A stretch of DNA of 64,000 bases, taken from the NCBI GenBank assembly GCA_963682025.1, contig OY821519.1, positions 74,580,314 through 74,644,313 on the forward strand, read 5' to 3'. How positions within the stretch are numbered: the first letter of the stretch is position 1; each line of letters begins with the position of its first letter. Below are positions 42,472 to 53,863 of the stretch, piece after piece. This DNA comes from Cordilura impudica. Taxonomy: Eukaryota; Arthropoda; Insecta; Diptera; Scathophagidae. The notes under the pieces were generated by a model. It was not told the origin of the DNA and did not search any database. It saw only the letters and a program-made list of their open reading frames with translations. A program made the translations under genes and the position numbers.

Positions 42472-44317
42472 TTAAACTAATGATTTGGCCAGTTGCCGTT
42501 TAGCAGGCGGCTGTGGATCAACATCACTGCTCTCCCTAATATCTTGGTCATCGTCATCATCATCAGAAAGGTCGATAATTTCGTCCAACAGATATTCTGG
42601 AATTTCATCTTTGTCTTCCCCTTCTTCCTCTTTTTCCTCGTCTTCCTCTTCTTCAAAGGTGTTTTTATACCACCAACAAATTTCAGCAAATATTGCATCT
42701 GGAGATTTCTTTCCTCTGAACCTGTAACGAAAATAGTTTTCAATCGTTAACATGTTTAAATTGTGCACTCTAACAAAGATATTAGAAAAATCTAGGAATT
42801 CAAAATATGCACACTCTATAGTTACCTTATTGCAAATGGATGCGCAGTTTGCTGATAACGTTCGCCTTGCTCATCAGATTCAGTTGGCAACTGATGAGCG
42901 AGTTGATCAAGATGCTGATGCAAGAGATGAATTTTGTACGACATATTAACCCCAATTTCATTTAAAGCTGCCAACATGTTTGCAACAGATTGCCTGTATT
43001 TGTCTTTGCGTTCTTTACCCAAAAGTCCTTTAATGACTGCATTCAATGCGAGCCATGCATTTAATTCTCGGCCTGTCAGAACTTGGTCACAATCTTTTTT
43101 TTTTTTTTGTTAACCAACACTCAGGGGATGCCCCCTACAAATGCAGTGCATTGTGTTGATTTAAGGAAAATAGATTATGGGTTATGACGACTCATTAGTT
43201 TCCGTATGTAGGGACCATTAACAACCCTTTCCGGACTTTGGGAAAATTTTTAGCAATGCCAAGTTAAATGTGGAGCAACGACCACAAAATTTTCATTTCA
43301 GGAACAACACTTTCGTGTAGCCTATTGTCTTTAGGCCATTTCCGTCCAATGCGACTATTCCAGTTGTGCTGTTTGTACTGGTTTCTTTCTTTAATACCTT
43401 CTCCGTATCGTGAATCCCAATCGCACAAAAACACGGATATTTTGGGCGGCCAGACGCTGTTAAGCCGGTAATCAATGAAACTATTTTGAGGTCGCAGCAA
43501 ATGCGCCACTGGTGTTCGTTATATTTGATTACTTCCAGAATGTGTTTCAAATTATCGAAATTTTCACTACTGTCAGTGCTATATGCAATCGGAACAGATG
43601 GCATTCTATTTGTCTTGTGCAAAAGCACAACTTTTAAGCTGATTAGTGAACTATCGATGAACAAACGCCAATCATCTTTTTTATAGGTTAACCCTATCGT
43701 CTCCATTAACTTTTCAATATCGTTGCAATAAACGACATTTTTTGCATCATTCACATTGAAGAACTTTTCTAACTCTTTTTGGCGTTTTCGATATGCTGTA
43801 ACTTTGGTACCTTTCGTCAACAAAATGAAGCCAGCAGTTCTGATTTTTTCTGAGTCAGACACAAATATGCAATAAATCCATCCAATTGGTTTTGTGTGAC
43901 TAGGATTTGGTCCTTTGATGTTTCATGGGATGTACCTTCACCAGGGTCGTATTCTGAGAAGAAATCCATGGCGGTTGTAGTACTGATATCTGTTTGAAGA
44001 TCAATACTTCGGTATGTTAGTACTGGAATGAATTCTGAGTACGGTAATGGTAATTGGACACTTGGCGCTGCTATATAAGTTTTATTCTTTGCTTTCCTTC
44101 TATTCAAAGTTTTATGGTAGTTGATACATCCATAGCAATTTTCTTCTTGATGCGGGCTGTTGTCTAACCACAGCATTGGTATACAAAAAGGCATAACCTT
44201 CTTCTTTTCTCTTTTCCATTGCATAAGAGTTGAATAGCAATTAAGGCATACTTTTTTAGGGGCATACTTTACGTCAGTGATAAACTCTTGCGAGAAATAT
44301 TGTTTATAGGCTTCCAA
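42472..44317 (-). pseudogene. transposase-like protein, unclassified family
   Basis: In order on the minus strand: zinc-finger-like N-terminus (KVCLNCYSTL ... MPFCIPMLW ... CYGCINYHK, 44317-44100), then KELEKFFNV, VVYCNDIEKL, DDWRLFIDSS, SLKVVLLHKTN, WRICCDLKIV and YPCFCAIG (43862-43430), SLLHI/LGIAKNFPK (about 43270), then RELNAWLALNAVIKG and VNMSYKIHLLHQHLD, SDEQGERYQQ (43080-42822), a WWYK block and a C-terminus of about 35 Asp/Glu residues (42680-42530). The acidic residues in LFIDSS and CCDLK look like candidates for DDE catalysis. Several frameshifts and a T-run at 43096. Recurs in animal genomes as uncharacterised proteins. Confidence 0.68.
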
Positions 44318-44722
44318 AAAAAAAAATCACTCGCACATTTTTATATTTTATATATATATTATACAATTATATATATTATACAATGTTTTTTTTTTTTTTT
44401 GTTATTTTTATGAAACCGATGCACTTAACTTAAATCACTCACAAAATGAAATAAGTTCCTAAAAAATTAATAACGAATTTTATCACGACCGAGTGAAAAT
44501 TAAAAGACATCAGCTTCGGCTGAGTTTCGTGTCTTAACTGAATCTTCATTTTTGAAATCAGTTCGCTTGTACGAATTAAAAAAAATTGCTGCGGTGGTTG
44601 AAAGCAAAAAAGTTGTTTCACTAATTCCTAATACTTGGAACTTCCCTTTTTAATTACTTCTACATAAATTGATATTTATTTCATGGTTTTGGGATTCTTA
44701 ACTCAAATTATCGACTAAGACC

Positions 44723-45136
44723 ATTTTCTTTTCAAATGAAATTTATTGAAGAAACTGAGAAGCATATTATAGATCAAACAGAAAGCAAAAAAAGACTTAG
44801 TTTTGTGGAAAATATTTTCAAAAAGCATGAAGAAAAAATAATTTTTCCAACATTTTGCTTCATAAGCACCAGAAAAATTTTCTAAATCAATATTTTAAAA
44901 AAATTTAGTTGTTGCACAAGTCTTTAGCAATAATTTGGCTTTTAAAGATTGAAATAATATCAATAAACAATATGCTGAATATCGGCATTTGACTGCAAAG
45001 TTCGAAGGACGATTAAACAAAATTCGAACTAACATATACAAACGCCGCGATACGGCTCTTCTAATTTAGCCTCTATTTTTACCCCTCACTCTCAGATTCG
45101 ACGTAACTTTTGCTAACCTGAATCTGTTCCACTGTG
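44723..45136. repeat. right terminal inverted repeat
   Basis: Inverted partner of 41847-42292, ending CCACTGTG before TAA. Confidence 0.85.
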
Positions 45137-45139
45137 TAA

Positions 45140-46820
45140 TTCTATTGAATGTTTTAAAACATAATGTCGTTAACATGTTGTAAATGCTGTCTTTATGTTC
45201 GAAAAAAAGCTTAAGAATTGAAAATACACAATAAAATTGTCATTATTAGTATTTTAACGACCCATTGAGAGGACGTGTAACAAATGCGTTAATGTCAGTA
45301 CGTGTACAAATTATTATAAATGGAAAAAGTCAATGAAACAAATTGTATACGTGTAATATTTTCTTCTTCGCTATTTTTTCTTCGCATAAAATAAATTCAT
45401 AGCCTAGCAAATTAGAAGTATTACCGAGCACAACAAAAAGTTTAGCTAATTGATATTAAAAAATTAATCAATAAATAAATAATAAGTTTTTGTTAATGTG
45501 CATAAGCTCATATGATCATTTCAGATTTCTATAACAAGTTTCAATTAAAAAAACATACATATATCATATATAATAGAATAATTAAATTAATTTTTTTTTT
45601 AATTTTTTGCCTCTAATACAAGAGCTTTTTAATTTAAATACGCAAAATATTAATTATGGTCTATATAGACACGGGAAGGTAAGATTCGTTAGTTTTATTA
45701 TCTATACCAAGGTGCAGAGGGCTTATATAATTTTGTCACTCCATTTTTAGTAATTAGAAAAAATTCTGAACCCCATAAAATATGTTAATCTTGATATTTA
45801 TAAAAAGCAGAGTTGATATAGCGATGTCCGTCTGTGAAAATCACGATCACGCCCTCGTTAGAACAGATGTGATTCTGATTCTTAGTGGAAATAATTCACC
45901 CATATCCTGAGCTAGCTGCTGTTTAAAACTATCAAAATCTGTTTAATAAGTCCCGAGATTTTAATGAGAATGTAAAAAGTTTTCAAAAAATATGATTTTT
46001 ATATGTTTTTCTTGTTATTGTTGTTAGTATAAATTTTGTTATTTATGTGCCATAGCCGTACTTGTTGTTGTGATTGTGGTTGTTATGTTTGTAGCATTTG
46101 CTTTATACTCCACTTGTCTTGTTAGTTTAGGCTGGTTTTGCCACACTCTCTTTTAAACGTTATCCCGAAATAAGTACAAAAAATCGCCACTATGAAAGAA
46201 ATATAATATTAATAGGAAAGTAGATTTAAGAACAAAAAAACCTTATACAGATTTTAATAAAAATCGAAATTAATCCGATTTTTATATATTGCTCTTTTGT
46301 CAGACTTTATCTAAATTTGAACTTCTAAAAAAGTGTCCATATTACAAGTTTTCTCCACATTCCAAATTTTCTAATTTGTCAGATTTAATCACATATTTAA
46401 AGTACAGGAATACAATGTCCAAAAATTACATTAAGACAAAAATATAATAAAACAATTATCACATTAAATCTTGTGTCAACAAGGCACGCCAGCCGCTTTT
46501 GCTAGTGACTTCCACTTGGATTTTTTCATAAAATATTAAATTTATTCAACAAATGTACTTATATTAAAATTCCTAACTTAAATAAAATAATTATGAAGTG
46601 GTTTTCATACTTTTTGGTAAGGAAATCACTAGAAACTTTTCTTAAATTTTAAATTAACACTTCCTGCACACAGCGTATTAACCAACTTGTAATTTATGTA
46701 ATTCAGAATAAAATGGCGAAGGCTCAGCGAATCGTTTTGACATTTTATTTCTTTCGTTTAATTTTATATATAATTCCGAATTAGAAATTTTTTATCGATA
46801 ACTAAAAGTAAGTGTTGCTA
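45140..46820. other. no gene; weak DINE-like trace
   Basis: No coding region supported. At about 45700-45960 a stretch (AGGTGCAGAGGGCTTATATA ... TATAGCGATGTCCGTCTGT) has the look of another DINE-like family with a GTCCGTCT microsatellite remnant. Confidence 0.4.
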
Positions 46821-46824
46821 GATC

Positions 46825-47280
46825 TTAAAAGCATGGGGATTTTGGAAGTGGCGTTAACATCTTATTTAAAATATTTGAATAAAAACTGCTTAAAACTATT
46901 TTCGTTGCTATTAAGATGTTGAGTACGTGGACGAGTATTCTAGAGGCGTGAAGAATACAAGTAAAATTGCCATTCAGACACAGCGCAACGGTGTATTTTT
47001 GTGATCTGGCAAAGCTAACTTTTTCGAAAAGGTATAGTGGGGATTGTGTATAGCGAATTTTATGAAAATAAAGAAGTACACCGATCTCATAAGGATTCGT
47101 GCAAATTTGGGAGACATATTTAATAATATTGATGACTATAAGTTTTCTTCTACTGTTAAAATCGCTGTTTGCAAAACGCTCACATCCGTAAATTAGACCA
47201 GCAACGATGGTGAAATTGACCAAAGCATCCATAACTTGTTGTGAGTTTGTCTGACAATTAGGTTTATATGATTTGTCCAC
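46825..47280 (-). pseudogene. LINE C-terminal relic (CR1-like)
   Basis: Minus-strand frame with LIYGCERFANSDFNSRRKL and RYTQSPLYLFEKVSFARSQK, equivalent to LLYGCELFASCDSISSRKL and TREPTYLFNRISFSNSRR in the LINE at 23550-26319. RT catalytic part absent. A distinct, older lineage. Confidence 0.75.
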
Positions 47281-47357
47281 GTTAGTGTGCTTTTAAAAAT
47301 TAACTCAAGGTTTTTGGCAGACTTTACAAATGCTATTTTTTCCCCCATTTATTCAAA

Positions 47358-47701
47358 CTAGCAGATTCCAGCGCTCGAAATTCGAAATTTACTTCTCAAA
47401 TTAGCCAATTCACAAACCAACTCTTTGTTGGTTTATTATTATTGTGAATGAAGATAGCAAACTCATTAACATTAACAAATTTGATAACACACACAGAGCA
47501 TATGTGTAATTTTATGTATGTGTTAGTAGCAATTTTAAATGTAATTTACTCAAAATAAAGGAAAAAATTTTAAAATCTGTAAATCTGGTGATCAGCTAAA
47601 AAGAAAAACTTTTCAAATTATATACGTTTAGTCTAAATCGGGATAAAACTGCAGAACAAAACATAGGTAACAAGAAATCGCCTAGCCTATAAATATTATA
47701 G
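47358..47701 (-). mobile_element. short non-autonomous Helitron (family B)
   Basis: On the minus strand begins near CTATAATATTTATAGG (first T changed) and ends with hairpin GCGCTGGAATCTGCTAG|T. About 344 bp; its middle supplies the empty-site sequence for the unit nested at 26574-27434. Confidence 0.75.
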
Positions 47702-47863
47702 TTATCATCAATCAATTGATCCTTTATGAATTATCATACACTGTGACTTATTTGTGTTAAGACAAACTCCATTTGCTGTTGCCAACGGATTCGCGATTGA
47801 GTATCTAATATTTTTCTTAAGACAATTTAAAAAAAAAAATTTCCGTAGACTTGACAAAAAGAA

Positions 47864-48656
47864 GAAGTAAGAAAATTATAGTCGGTCTACACCGACTATA
47901 CGATACCCTATACCATGCGTTTAGAGGCCCTATCTCTTAGGCCCAACTAACTGGATATAGAAAATAAGCATAAACCAAGTTTGAGTGGGATTTTTATTAA
48001 TTTTTTTGGCTGCAGATATGAAAGAGTTCATATAGGATGCTATATCTATATGGGGACTAGGTCCCAAAATGGACCGATCCTGACCATGTTTGGTGAAGTC
48101 TCTTGTATTTTGCAAAAATATATACAAACAAAATTTGAGAAGAATCAGTGAAATATTTTTGTTTTTTGATAGATTTAAGTGAAGATCGGGAAGCAGCTCT
48201 ATATGGGGCCTATGACTAAGAGTTGTCCAATAGGGATCATTTTTAGACTACTGATTAATGGATGTGATAAATACATTCAAATTCAATTTGACTAAGATTT
48301 ATATGACATTTTGGATCTTATGGCAATTTATGTTGATTTCATAGGGGTCATTTGTATGGGGGCTAGGTCTGAACATGGACCGATTATCACCAATTTCAAT
48401 AGCGTTGATCCTATGTAGGTAAAAGCTTATATACCAAATTTCTTTGAAATATATTTATATTCACGACCTGCAGTTTGATTAAATGTTTTACATGGACACA
48501 CAGACGGACGGACGGACGGACATCGTTAAATCGAATCAGCTAGTGATTCTGATTCGACCGGAATAATAAAAGATGGGTCTAGGTCAAATATTTTTGGTAG
48601 TTACAAACAGCAGCACAAGGTCATTATACCCAAACCATATAGTGGTATGGGGTATA
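47864..48656 (+). mobile_element. mini-me/DINE-like element, full copy
   Basis: Full copy with 5' palindrome (one base off at the centre), about four GACG units and 3' hairpin ending GGGGTATA. Confidence 0.86.
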
Positions 48657-48698
48657 AAACCCCTAGGTCTGGCAACCCTTGCTATTAAATATATATAT

Positions 48699-49947
48699 TA
48701 GGGTGACAGCTATTTTTTTTTTTTTTTTTGAATTTCAAGACTATTTCATGATGATTATTTCAAAATTATTTCATGTTTTCATATTTAAAATATCTTTTGT
48801 CAAAATATTATATTACTTGATATAAGTTCTCAATCTTGTAAATTAGGGTTAAATTGAAACACTATAAACTGTCCCTCTTTAAGGTCAAATGTCAAATTTA
48901 AGGAGATTTACATTTTTTAAACAAAATATAGAAATAACACATATTTGTGGAAGGATTTCGATAAAACTTATTGATAATATTTTAATAGTTATAAAAAAGA
49001 ATATTCCGGACTTATTTTTTGAAATTAAATTATTTTGATATTTTGTTTTACAAAAATATAAATCTCCTTATATTTGACTTTTTACCTTAAAGAAGGGCAG
49101 TTTATAGTGTTTCAATTTAACCTTAATTTACAAGGTTGAGAACTTATATCAAGTTATATAATATTTTGACAAAAGATATTTGAAATATGAAAACACCAAA
49201 AAGATGTAGCCTAAAAGTTGAAAAAGTATGAAAAATCACGTTTTTCTTCAAATCCTCTGAAATAAAAACGCTGGCCTCGCCAAATTAAGACCAGAATAGC
49301 CATAGTATTTGGTATTTTTAATCACAAAATTTTTTAATAATAAGACCTTAAAGTCCAATCTTAGAGTTCGGTAAATTTCTTAAACAAAATTTTGAAAAAG
49401 TAAAATTGGGGATTTTGAAATAGTGCTAAAAAATACGTACTGTTTTGACTTTAATTTACACGGCATTAAAATAGACGAGATGCAAAATACTTTACATAAG
49501 ATCATTTTGTATCAATAGAATGCAAAAATATTGTTGTTGTAAACTATTTCAATGTCTTTAAAAATGTGAGCTCGATTTTCTTAATCAAGTTTTGTGCGCG
49601 CATTTATTGTTTGGGGAACTTGATATAACTTGGCTGTTTTTCAACCGATAATAGATTTTGTTATTTTATTAGAAATATAATTTACTCTAGATTATGAGTT
49701 CTTAATTAATATAATTGCAAAGGAATTTTTAATATTAAAATTTTTGTGAAAAATGATTTTTTTTTTTGATAATTTTTACATACAAATGCATATTTGAACT
49801 TTGAACTGAATGCGCGTCCAGAAAGCATTGTCCGATTTGTCTAAAATTTTTGGCACTACAGTTTTAGATCCAGGCTCATAATAATCCGACCCGAACATCT
49901 CGAAATTCAACCAAAAATTTGTTTTCATACAAACCGTTGTCACCCTA
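48699..49947. mobile_element. foldback element with TAGGGTGACA ends
   Basis: Ends TAGGGTGACAGC and (inverted) TAGGGTGACAAC in AT-repeat flanks. Inside are two arms of about 155 bp (48775-48930 and 49039-49194), inverted and roughly 90 percent alike, around a 108-bp loop. No coding capacity in the remaining 750 bp. Confidence 0.75.
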
Positions 49948-50074
49948 TTATATATATAGACTAGGGTGGCCGTTAATAAAAAAAGTGTTCAAACTTTAGC
50001 TCCCAACCCCTAGAAATATGCGAATAGCAACAAAAATGAGAAGTAAAAAGTTTTGGCCAATCAAAAAACATTAA

Positions 50075-50446
50075 TGCCGTTTACTTTTCTGACAAAAAAT
50101 GTCGGCTTTTTTTTGCCCTTTTGTGAAAAGTGTATTTTTTTATATATTCTGAATTAAGAGCAACGTTATCTTATATATCAATCGAAAGGTCCCAAAGTCG
50201 AGTCCTCATAAATCACAAAAAATTCGAGCCATTGACTTCTTTCTGGTCATAGAGGGAATATCCCCATTTTTCCCCTTTTTTAAATATTTTCACCCCATGA
50301 CTTCCAAGAGGATAACAATTTTGTATATGTGAACACAGCACTTTAAGGCCTTTCGATTGATATATAATACAAAGTTGCTCTTAATTCCAAATTTCCAAAA
50401 AAGAGCAAAATAGGGGCAACATTTTTTTGTCAGAAATGACAACGCA
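50075..50446. mobile_element. 372-bp MITE with TAA duplication
   Basis: Inverted ends TGCCGTTTACTTTTCTGAC and TGCGTTGTCATTTCTGAC, flanked by TAA (50072-50074, 50447-50449). The right arm of the host transposon (near 53748) keeps the unoccupied sequence CATTAAGATG. A second inverted pair (CTGAATTAAGAGCAACG / GTTGCTCTTAATTCC) lies inside. Confidence 0.82.
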
Positions 50447-51180
50447 TAAGATGGCCCTCAACGCGAATGAAAATTTCAAGTGTATTTATATGGGGAAAAT
50501 ATGACTTTGTTCAGATTTTACGAAAACTTCGTTCTAAACTTTAATTTTTTTGGCAAGTTGTTATATAATTCAGAATCAGGATTAAATTTTCTTTTTCAAA
50601 AAGCTATAAGACTTCAAAATCAAATAAAAATTCGCCAAGAATTTGGAAATGCCTCAGACCACTTTTGTGCCAAAAAAAAAAACTATGTCATGAAATTTGA
50701 TGGCATTTTTTCCAATTTTGAGAAATTAATTACAGCCATAATTTTTTTTTGGTCTCTATCCTTACAGGTACTTAGACATGAAGTATTGTTTTATTACCAC
50801 GTTGTTAGCCTATTGCGCACTGAAGCCGAATATGGGAATTTTTTTAAAAAAAATTTTAAAAAATCCTTTTTCAAGTTTTAAAAAATTTTCTTAAACAAAA
50901 CTTTAAAAAATGGATCTGATGCTTTAGCATTTTGTTAAATGTATATCAGAGATTGGTTGTGTGAATTTTTAGGTAGATCCCTATGCCAGAATTTTTTTGA
51001 CAAGTATTTTATTTTTACGGATTTCGAGAAAAATTGGATTTTTGTAAAATATTCTGTTAACGTACTCTTTCTACATACTTTGTATCAAAAATTCATCACT
51101 TTCCTACTTTTAAATGTTATTTTTTATCTTAATAGCCCAGGGTTTCGGAAAAAAAATATGACCTCATTAACCCTTTTGGA

Positions 51181-51681
51181 ATTGGTGTCACATATGACCC
51201 CAAGCTAATAAAAGACAATTTTAAAAAAAAAATTAAAACTTCTAACAATGTAAACAAATTATTTAGTAAAACTATGACAAAAATAGAAAATGAAGATAAG
51301 TCGAACGTCATTTACAAGATCAATTGTGGAGGAGACGGGTCTAATATTTGCGATGAAGTGTACGTTGGGACTACAAAAACAAAGCTAAAAACGCGACTTT
51401 CATCCCATAAGTCTGATCATAAAGCTGTAAACAAACCAATTGAGCAAAAAACTGCGCTTGCGGCCCACAGTACTTTGACTGGGCATAAACCAAATTTTAA
51501 CGATGTGTACATTTTACAAGAAGAGAATAACTATGCGAAGAGGTATACTCTAGAAATGTTACACATAATTTATGTACAACCGAACAAAAGACTAAACTTT
51601 AAAACAGATACGGACAAATGTGCTCAATTGTACAGGCACACAGTAAACAAATACCGTCAACTTAGACATAAAACTAGTTGA
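51181..51681 (+). pseudogene. GIY-YIG endonuclease domain of Penelope
   Basis: Reads NVIYKINC, VYVGTTKTKLKTRLSSHKSD, TALAAHSTLTGHKPNF, RYTLEMLHI and NFKTDTDKCAQLYRHTVNKY to a TAG at 51679-51681. The paired Y...YVG motifs, the Arg ten residues on and the H/H/H set mark the GIY-YIG nuclease found C-terminal to RT in Penelope-like retroelements, where it nicks target DNA. About 30 in-frame codons before the ATG at 51274 are also Penelope-like (NNVNKLFSKTM). The domain itself is unbroken. Confidence 0.85.
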
Positions 51682-51730
51682 ATATATATTGTGAACAGAG
51701 ATAGACGCTTTCAACTCCGCGATAATAAAA

Positions 51731-52464
51731 CAAGTAAGAAAATTATAGTCGGTCTAGACCGACTATACGATACCTTATACCATGCGTTTAGAAACTCTAT
51801 CTCTTAGGCCCAACTAACTGGACATAGAAAATAAGCAAAAACCAAATTTGAGTGGGATTTTATTAATTTTTTTTTGGCTGCAGATATGAAAAAGTTCATA
51901 TCGGATGATATATCTATATGGGGACTAGGTCCAAAAATGGACCGATCCTGATCATGTTTTGTAAAGTCTCTTTTATTTTGCAAAAATATATACAAACAAA
52001 ATTTGAGAAGAATCAGTGCAATATTTTTGTTTTTAATAGATTTAAGTGAAGATCGGGAAGCAGCTCTATATGGGGCCAAAGGTATCATTTTTGGACTACT
52101 CATTAATGGATGTAATGAACGCATACAAACCCAATTTGAGTAAGATCTATATGACAATTTGGATCTTATGGCAATTTATGTCGATTTCATAGGGGTAATT
52201 TGTATGGGGGCTAGGTCTGTACATGGACCGATTCTCACCAATTTCAACAGCGTTCATGCCATGGCCGATAGAAGCTTACATACCAAATATCATCAAAATA
52301 TATTCATATTTGCGACCTGCAGTTGGATTACAAGGTTTACATGGACACACGGACGGACGGACGGATCGGTATAATTAAAGATGGGTCTAGGTCAAATATT
52401 TTTGGTTGTTACAAACAGCAGCACAAAGTCATTATACCCAAACCACATAGTGGTATAGGGTATA
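51731..52464 (+). mobile_element. mini-me/DINE-like element with shortened 3' part
   Basis: 5' palindrome perfect. After three GACG units a 35-40-bp deletion joins GGACGGA directly to TCGGTATAATTAAAG. 3' hairpin intact. Confidence 0.86.
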
Positions 52465-52625
52465 AACAGAAAACACAATGTATGTAATCGTTACTATTAA
52501 TGTTTAAAATCAATGTTTTTCTGTAAAATTAAAAAAATTTGTTATTAATTGTATTTATGTTTTAGATTTCTGAAGATGAAAAGCGATGCTGTTCGAAATA
52601 TCAAAAATATAAATAATAATTAAAA

Positions 52626-53125
52626 AAAACCAAAAAGCAAAGAATATGATTTTTTATTATTAAAACCACATGACCTTGAGCCTAACAAACCAAAAACCAA
52701 AAATTCAAATATTTTGCAAATACTGTTGAATTTTTAAAAAATTCAAAATAGCATGAAAAATTAACACACATTTTTAAAAATAAATCACACAACTTCCATA
52801 AGAGCAAAGCGTTTTTATTTACTATAATACTTTTGATAGAACTAAATCAAAATAACAACAAATATTATTTTTCCATAAGTAAGGATTTAGTAGAAGTTGG
52901 GTATTTTTTCTCAGTTTCATCTTTTGTAAGAATGTTATTATAATCTTGAATGAGTTTGACACCTCTTTCTGCAACGTCATTCACAACAACGATGGTCTGA
53001 AGTTTTTCAATTCCACTCTTATAACCAACATCATCTTCACATGTTGAAGGGTCTTTGTACAGAAAATCGGAGCTGATAGAAAATCTCGTGAAGAAAGTTT
53101 TTGTACTAGAAGTTACATTTAAAAG
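52626..53125 (-). pseudogene. transposon protein C-terminal exon (uncertain)
   Basis: Open frame ending at 52865 reads STKTFFTRFSISSDFL ... VVNDVAERGVKLIQDYNNIL. I recall the VNDVAERGVKLI block from uncharacterised arthropod transposon-like proteins. On the minus strand a splice-acceptor-like TTAAATGTAACTTCTAG precedes it, and AAATAAA follows the stop. It lies just inside the right arm; the part of the gene that should precede it is not visible. Confidence 0.4.
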
Positions 53126-53863
53126 TAGAAAAATTATGAATTTTTGATACAAAGTATTTAGAAAGGGTACATTTACAGAATATTTCACAAAAATCCAATT
53201 TTTCTCGAAATCCGCAAAAATAAAATACTTGTCAGAAAAATTCTGGGATAGGGATCTACCTAAAAATTCACACGGTTAATCTCTGACATGTATTTAACTA
53301 AAGCCTAAAGTACCAGATCCACTTTTCAAAGTTTTGTTTAAGAAAATTTTTTAAAACTTGAAAAAGGATTTTTTAAAATTTTATCAACAAAATTTGCCAT
53401 GTTCTGTCTCAATGCACAATAGGTTAACAACGTGGTAATAAAACACTACTTCACATCTTAGTACTTATAAGTACAGAAATCAAAAAAACATTATGGTTTT
53501 AATCAATTTCTCAAAGTTGATAAAATGCCGTCAAATTTCATGACCTAGTTTTTTTTTTGGCACAAAAGTGTTCTGGGGCATTTGCTATTTCTTGGCGAGT
53601 TTTTATTCGATTTTAAAGTTTTATAGCGTTTTGAAAAGACAATTTGTCTGAAATTAAACTTTAGAACGAAATTTTCGTAAAATCAGAAAAAAGTCATATT
53701 TTCCCCATATAAACACACTTAAAATTTTCAGTTGCGTAGAGGACATCTTAATGTTTTCTGATTGGCCCAAAAATTTGTATTTCTCTTTTTTTGCTGTTCG
53801 CATATTTCTAGGGGTTGGGAACGAGAGTTGGAACACTTTCTTTTCTGCATATAATGAACGGCC
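53126..53863 (-). repeat. right arm of the 49962-57500 transposon
   Basis: Inverse of the left arm, for example CAAATGCCCCAGAACACTTT and CTGACAAGTATTTTATTTTT. Lacks the MITE. Its last bases CGGCC are duplicated beyond the Transib, at 57490-57494. Confidence 0.8.

Larger units (their letters stand above)
41847..45136 (-). mobile_element. DNA transposon with ~430-bp inverted repeats, unclassified
   Basis: Ends CACTGCGGAACAAATTC (left) and CACAGTGGAACAGATTC (right, inverted), with TAA at 41844-41846 and 45137-45139 as a 3-bp target duplication. The inverted repeats run about 446 and 414 bp. Between them lies one decayed minus-strand protein. CACTG-type ends with a 2-4-bp duplication suggest the CACTA/Chapaev group; that is inference only. 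Confidence 0.82.
51136..52625 (+). mobile_element. Penelope-like element, 3' fragment
   Basis: A C-terminal Penelope protein part, then a 3' region interrupted by a mini-me-like copy (51731-52464). After that copy the tail continues with TTCTGAAGATGAAAAGCG and ends in an A-rich stretch. It starts abruptly in the left arm of the host transposon, with RT lost. Confidence 0.75.

Noticed and set aside
42485..42750. Ser-rich plus-strand frames at the acidic C-terminus locus
   Set aside because: Shadows of the minus-strand Asp/Glu codons of the transposase-like protein.
52562..52600. Hammerhead-like CTGAAGATG...CGAAA in the Penelope tail
   Set aside because: The core is not CTGANGA with correct spacing, and no stem I or cleavage triplet fits.
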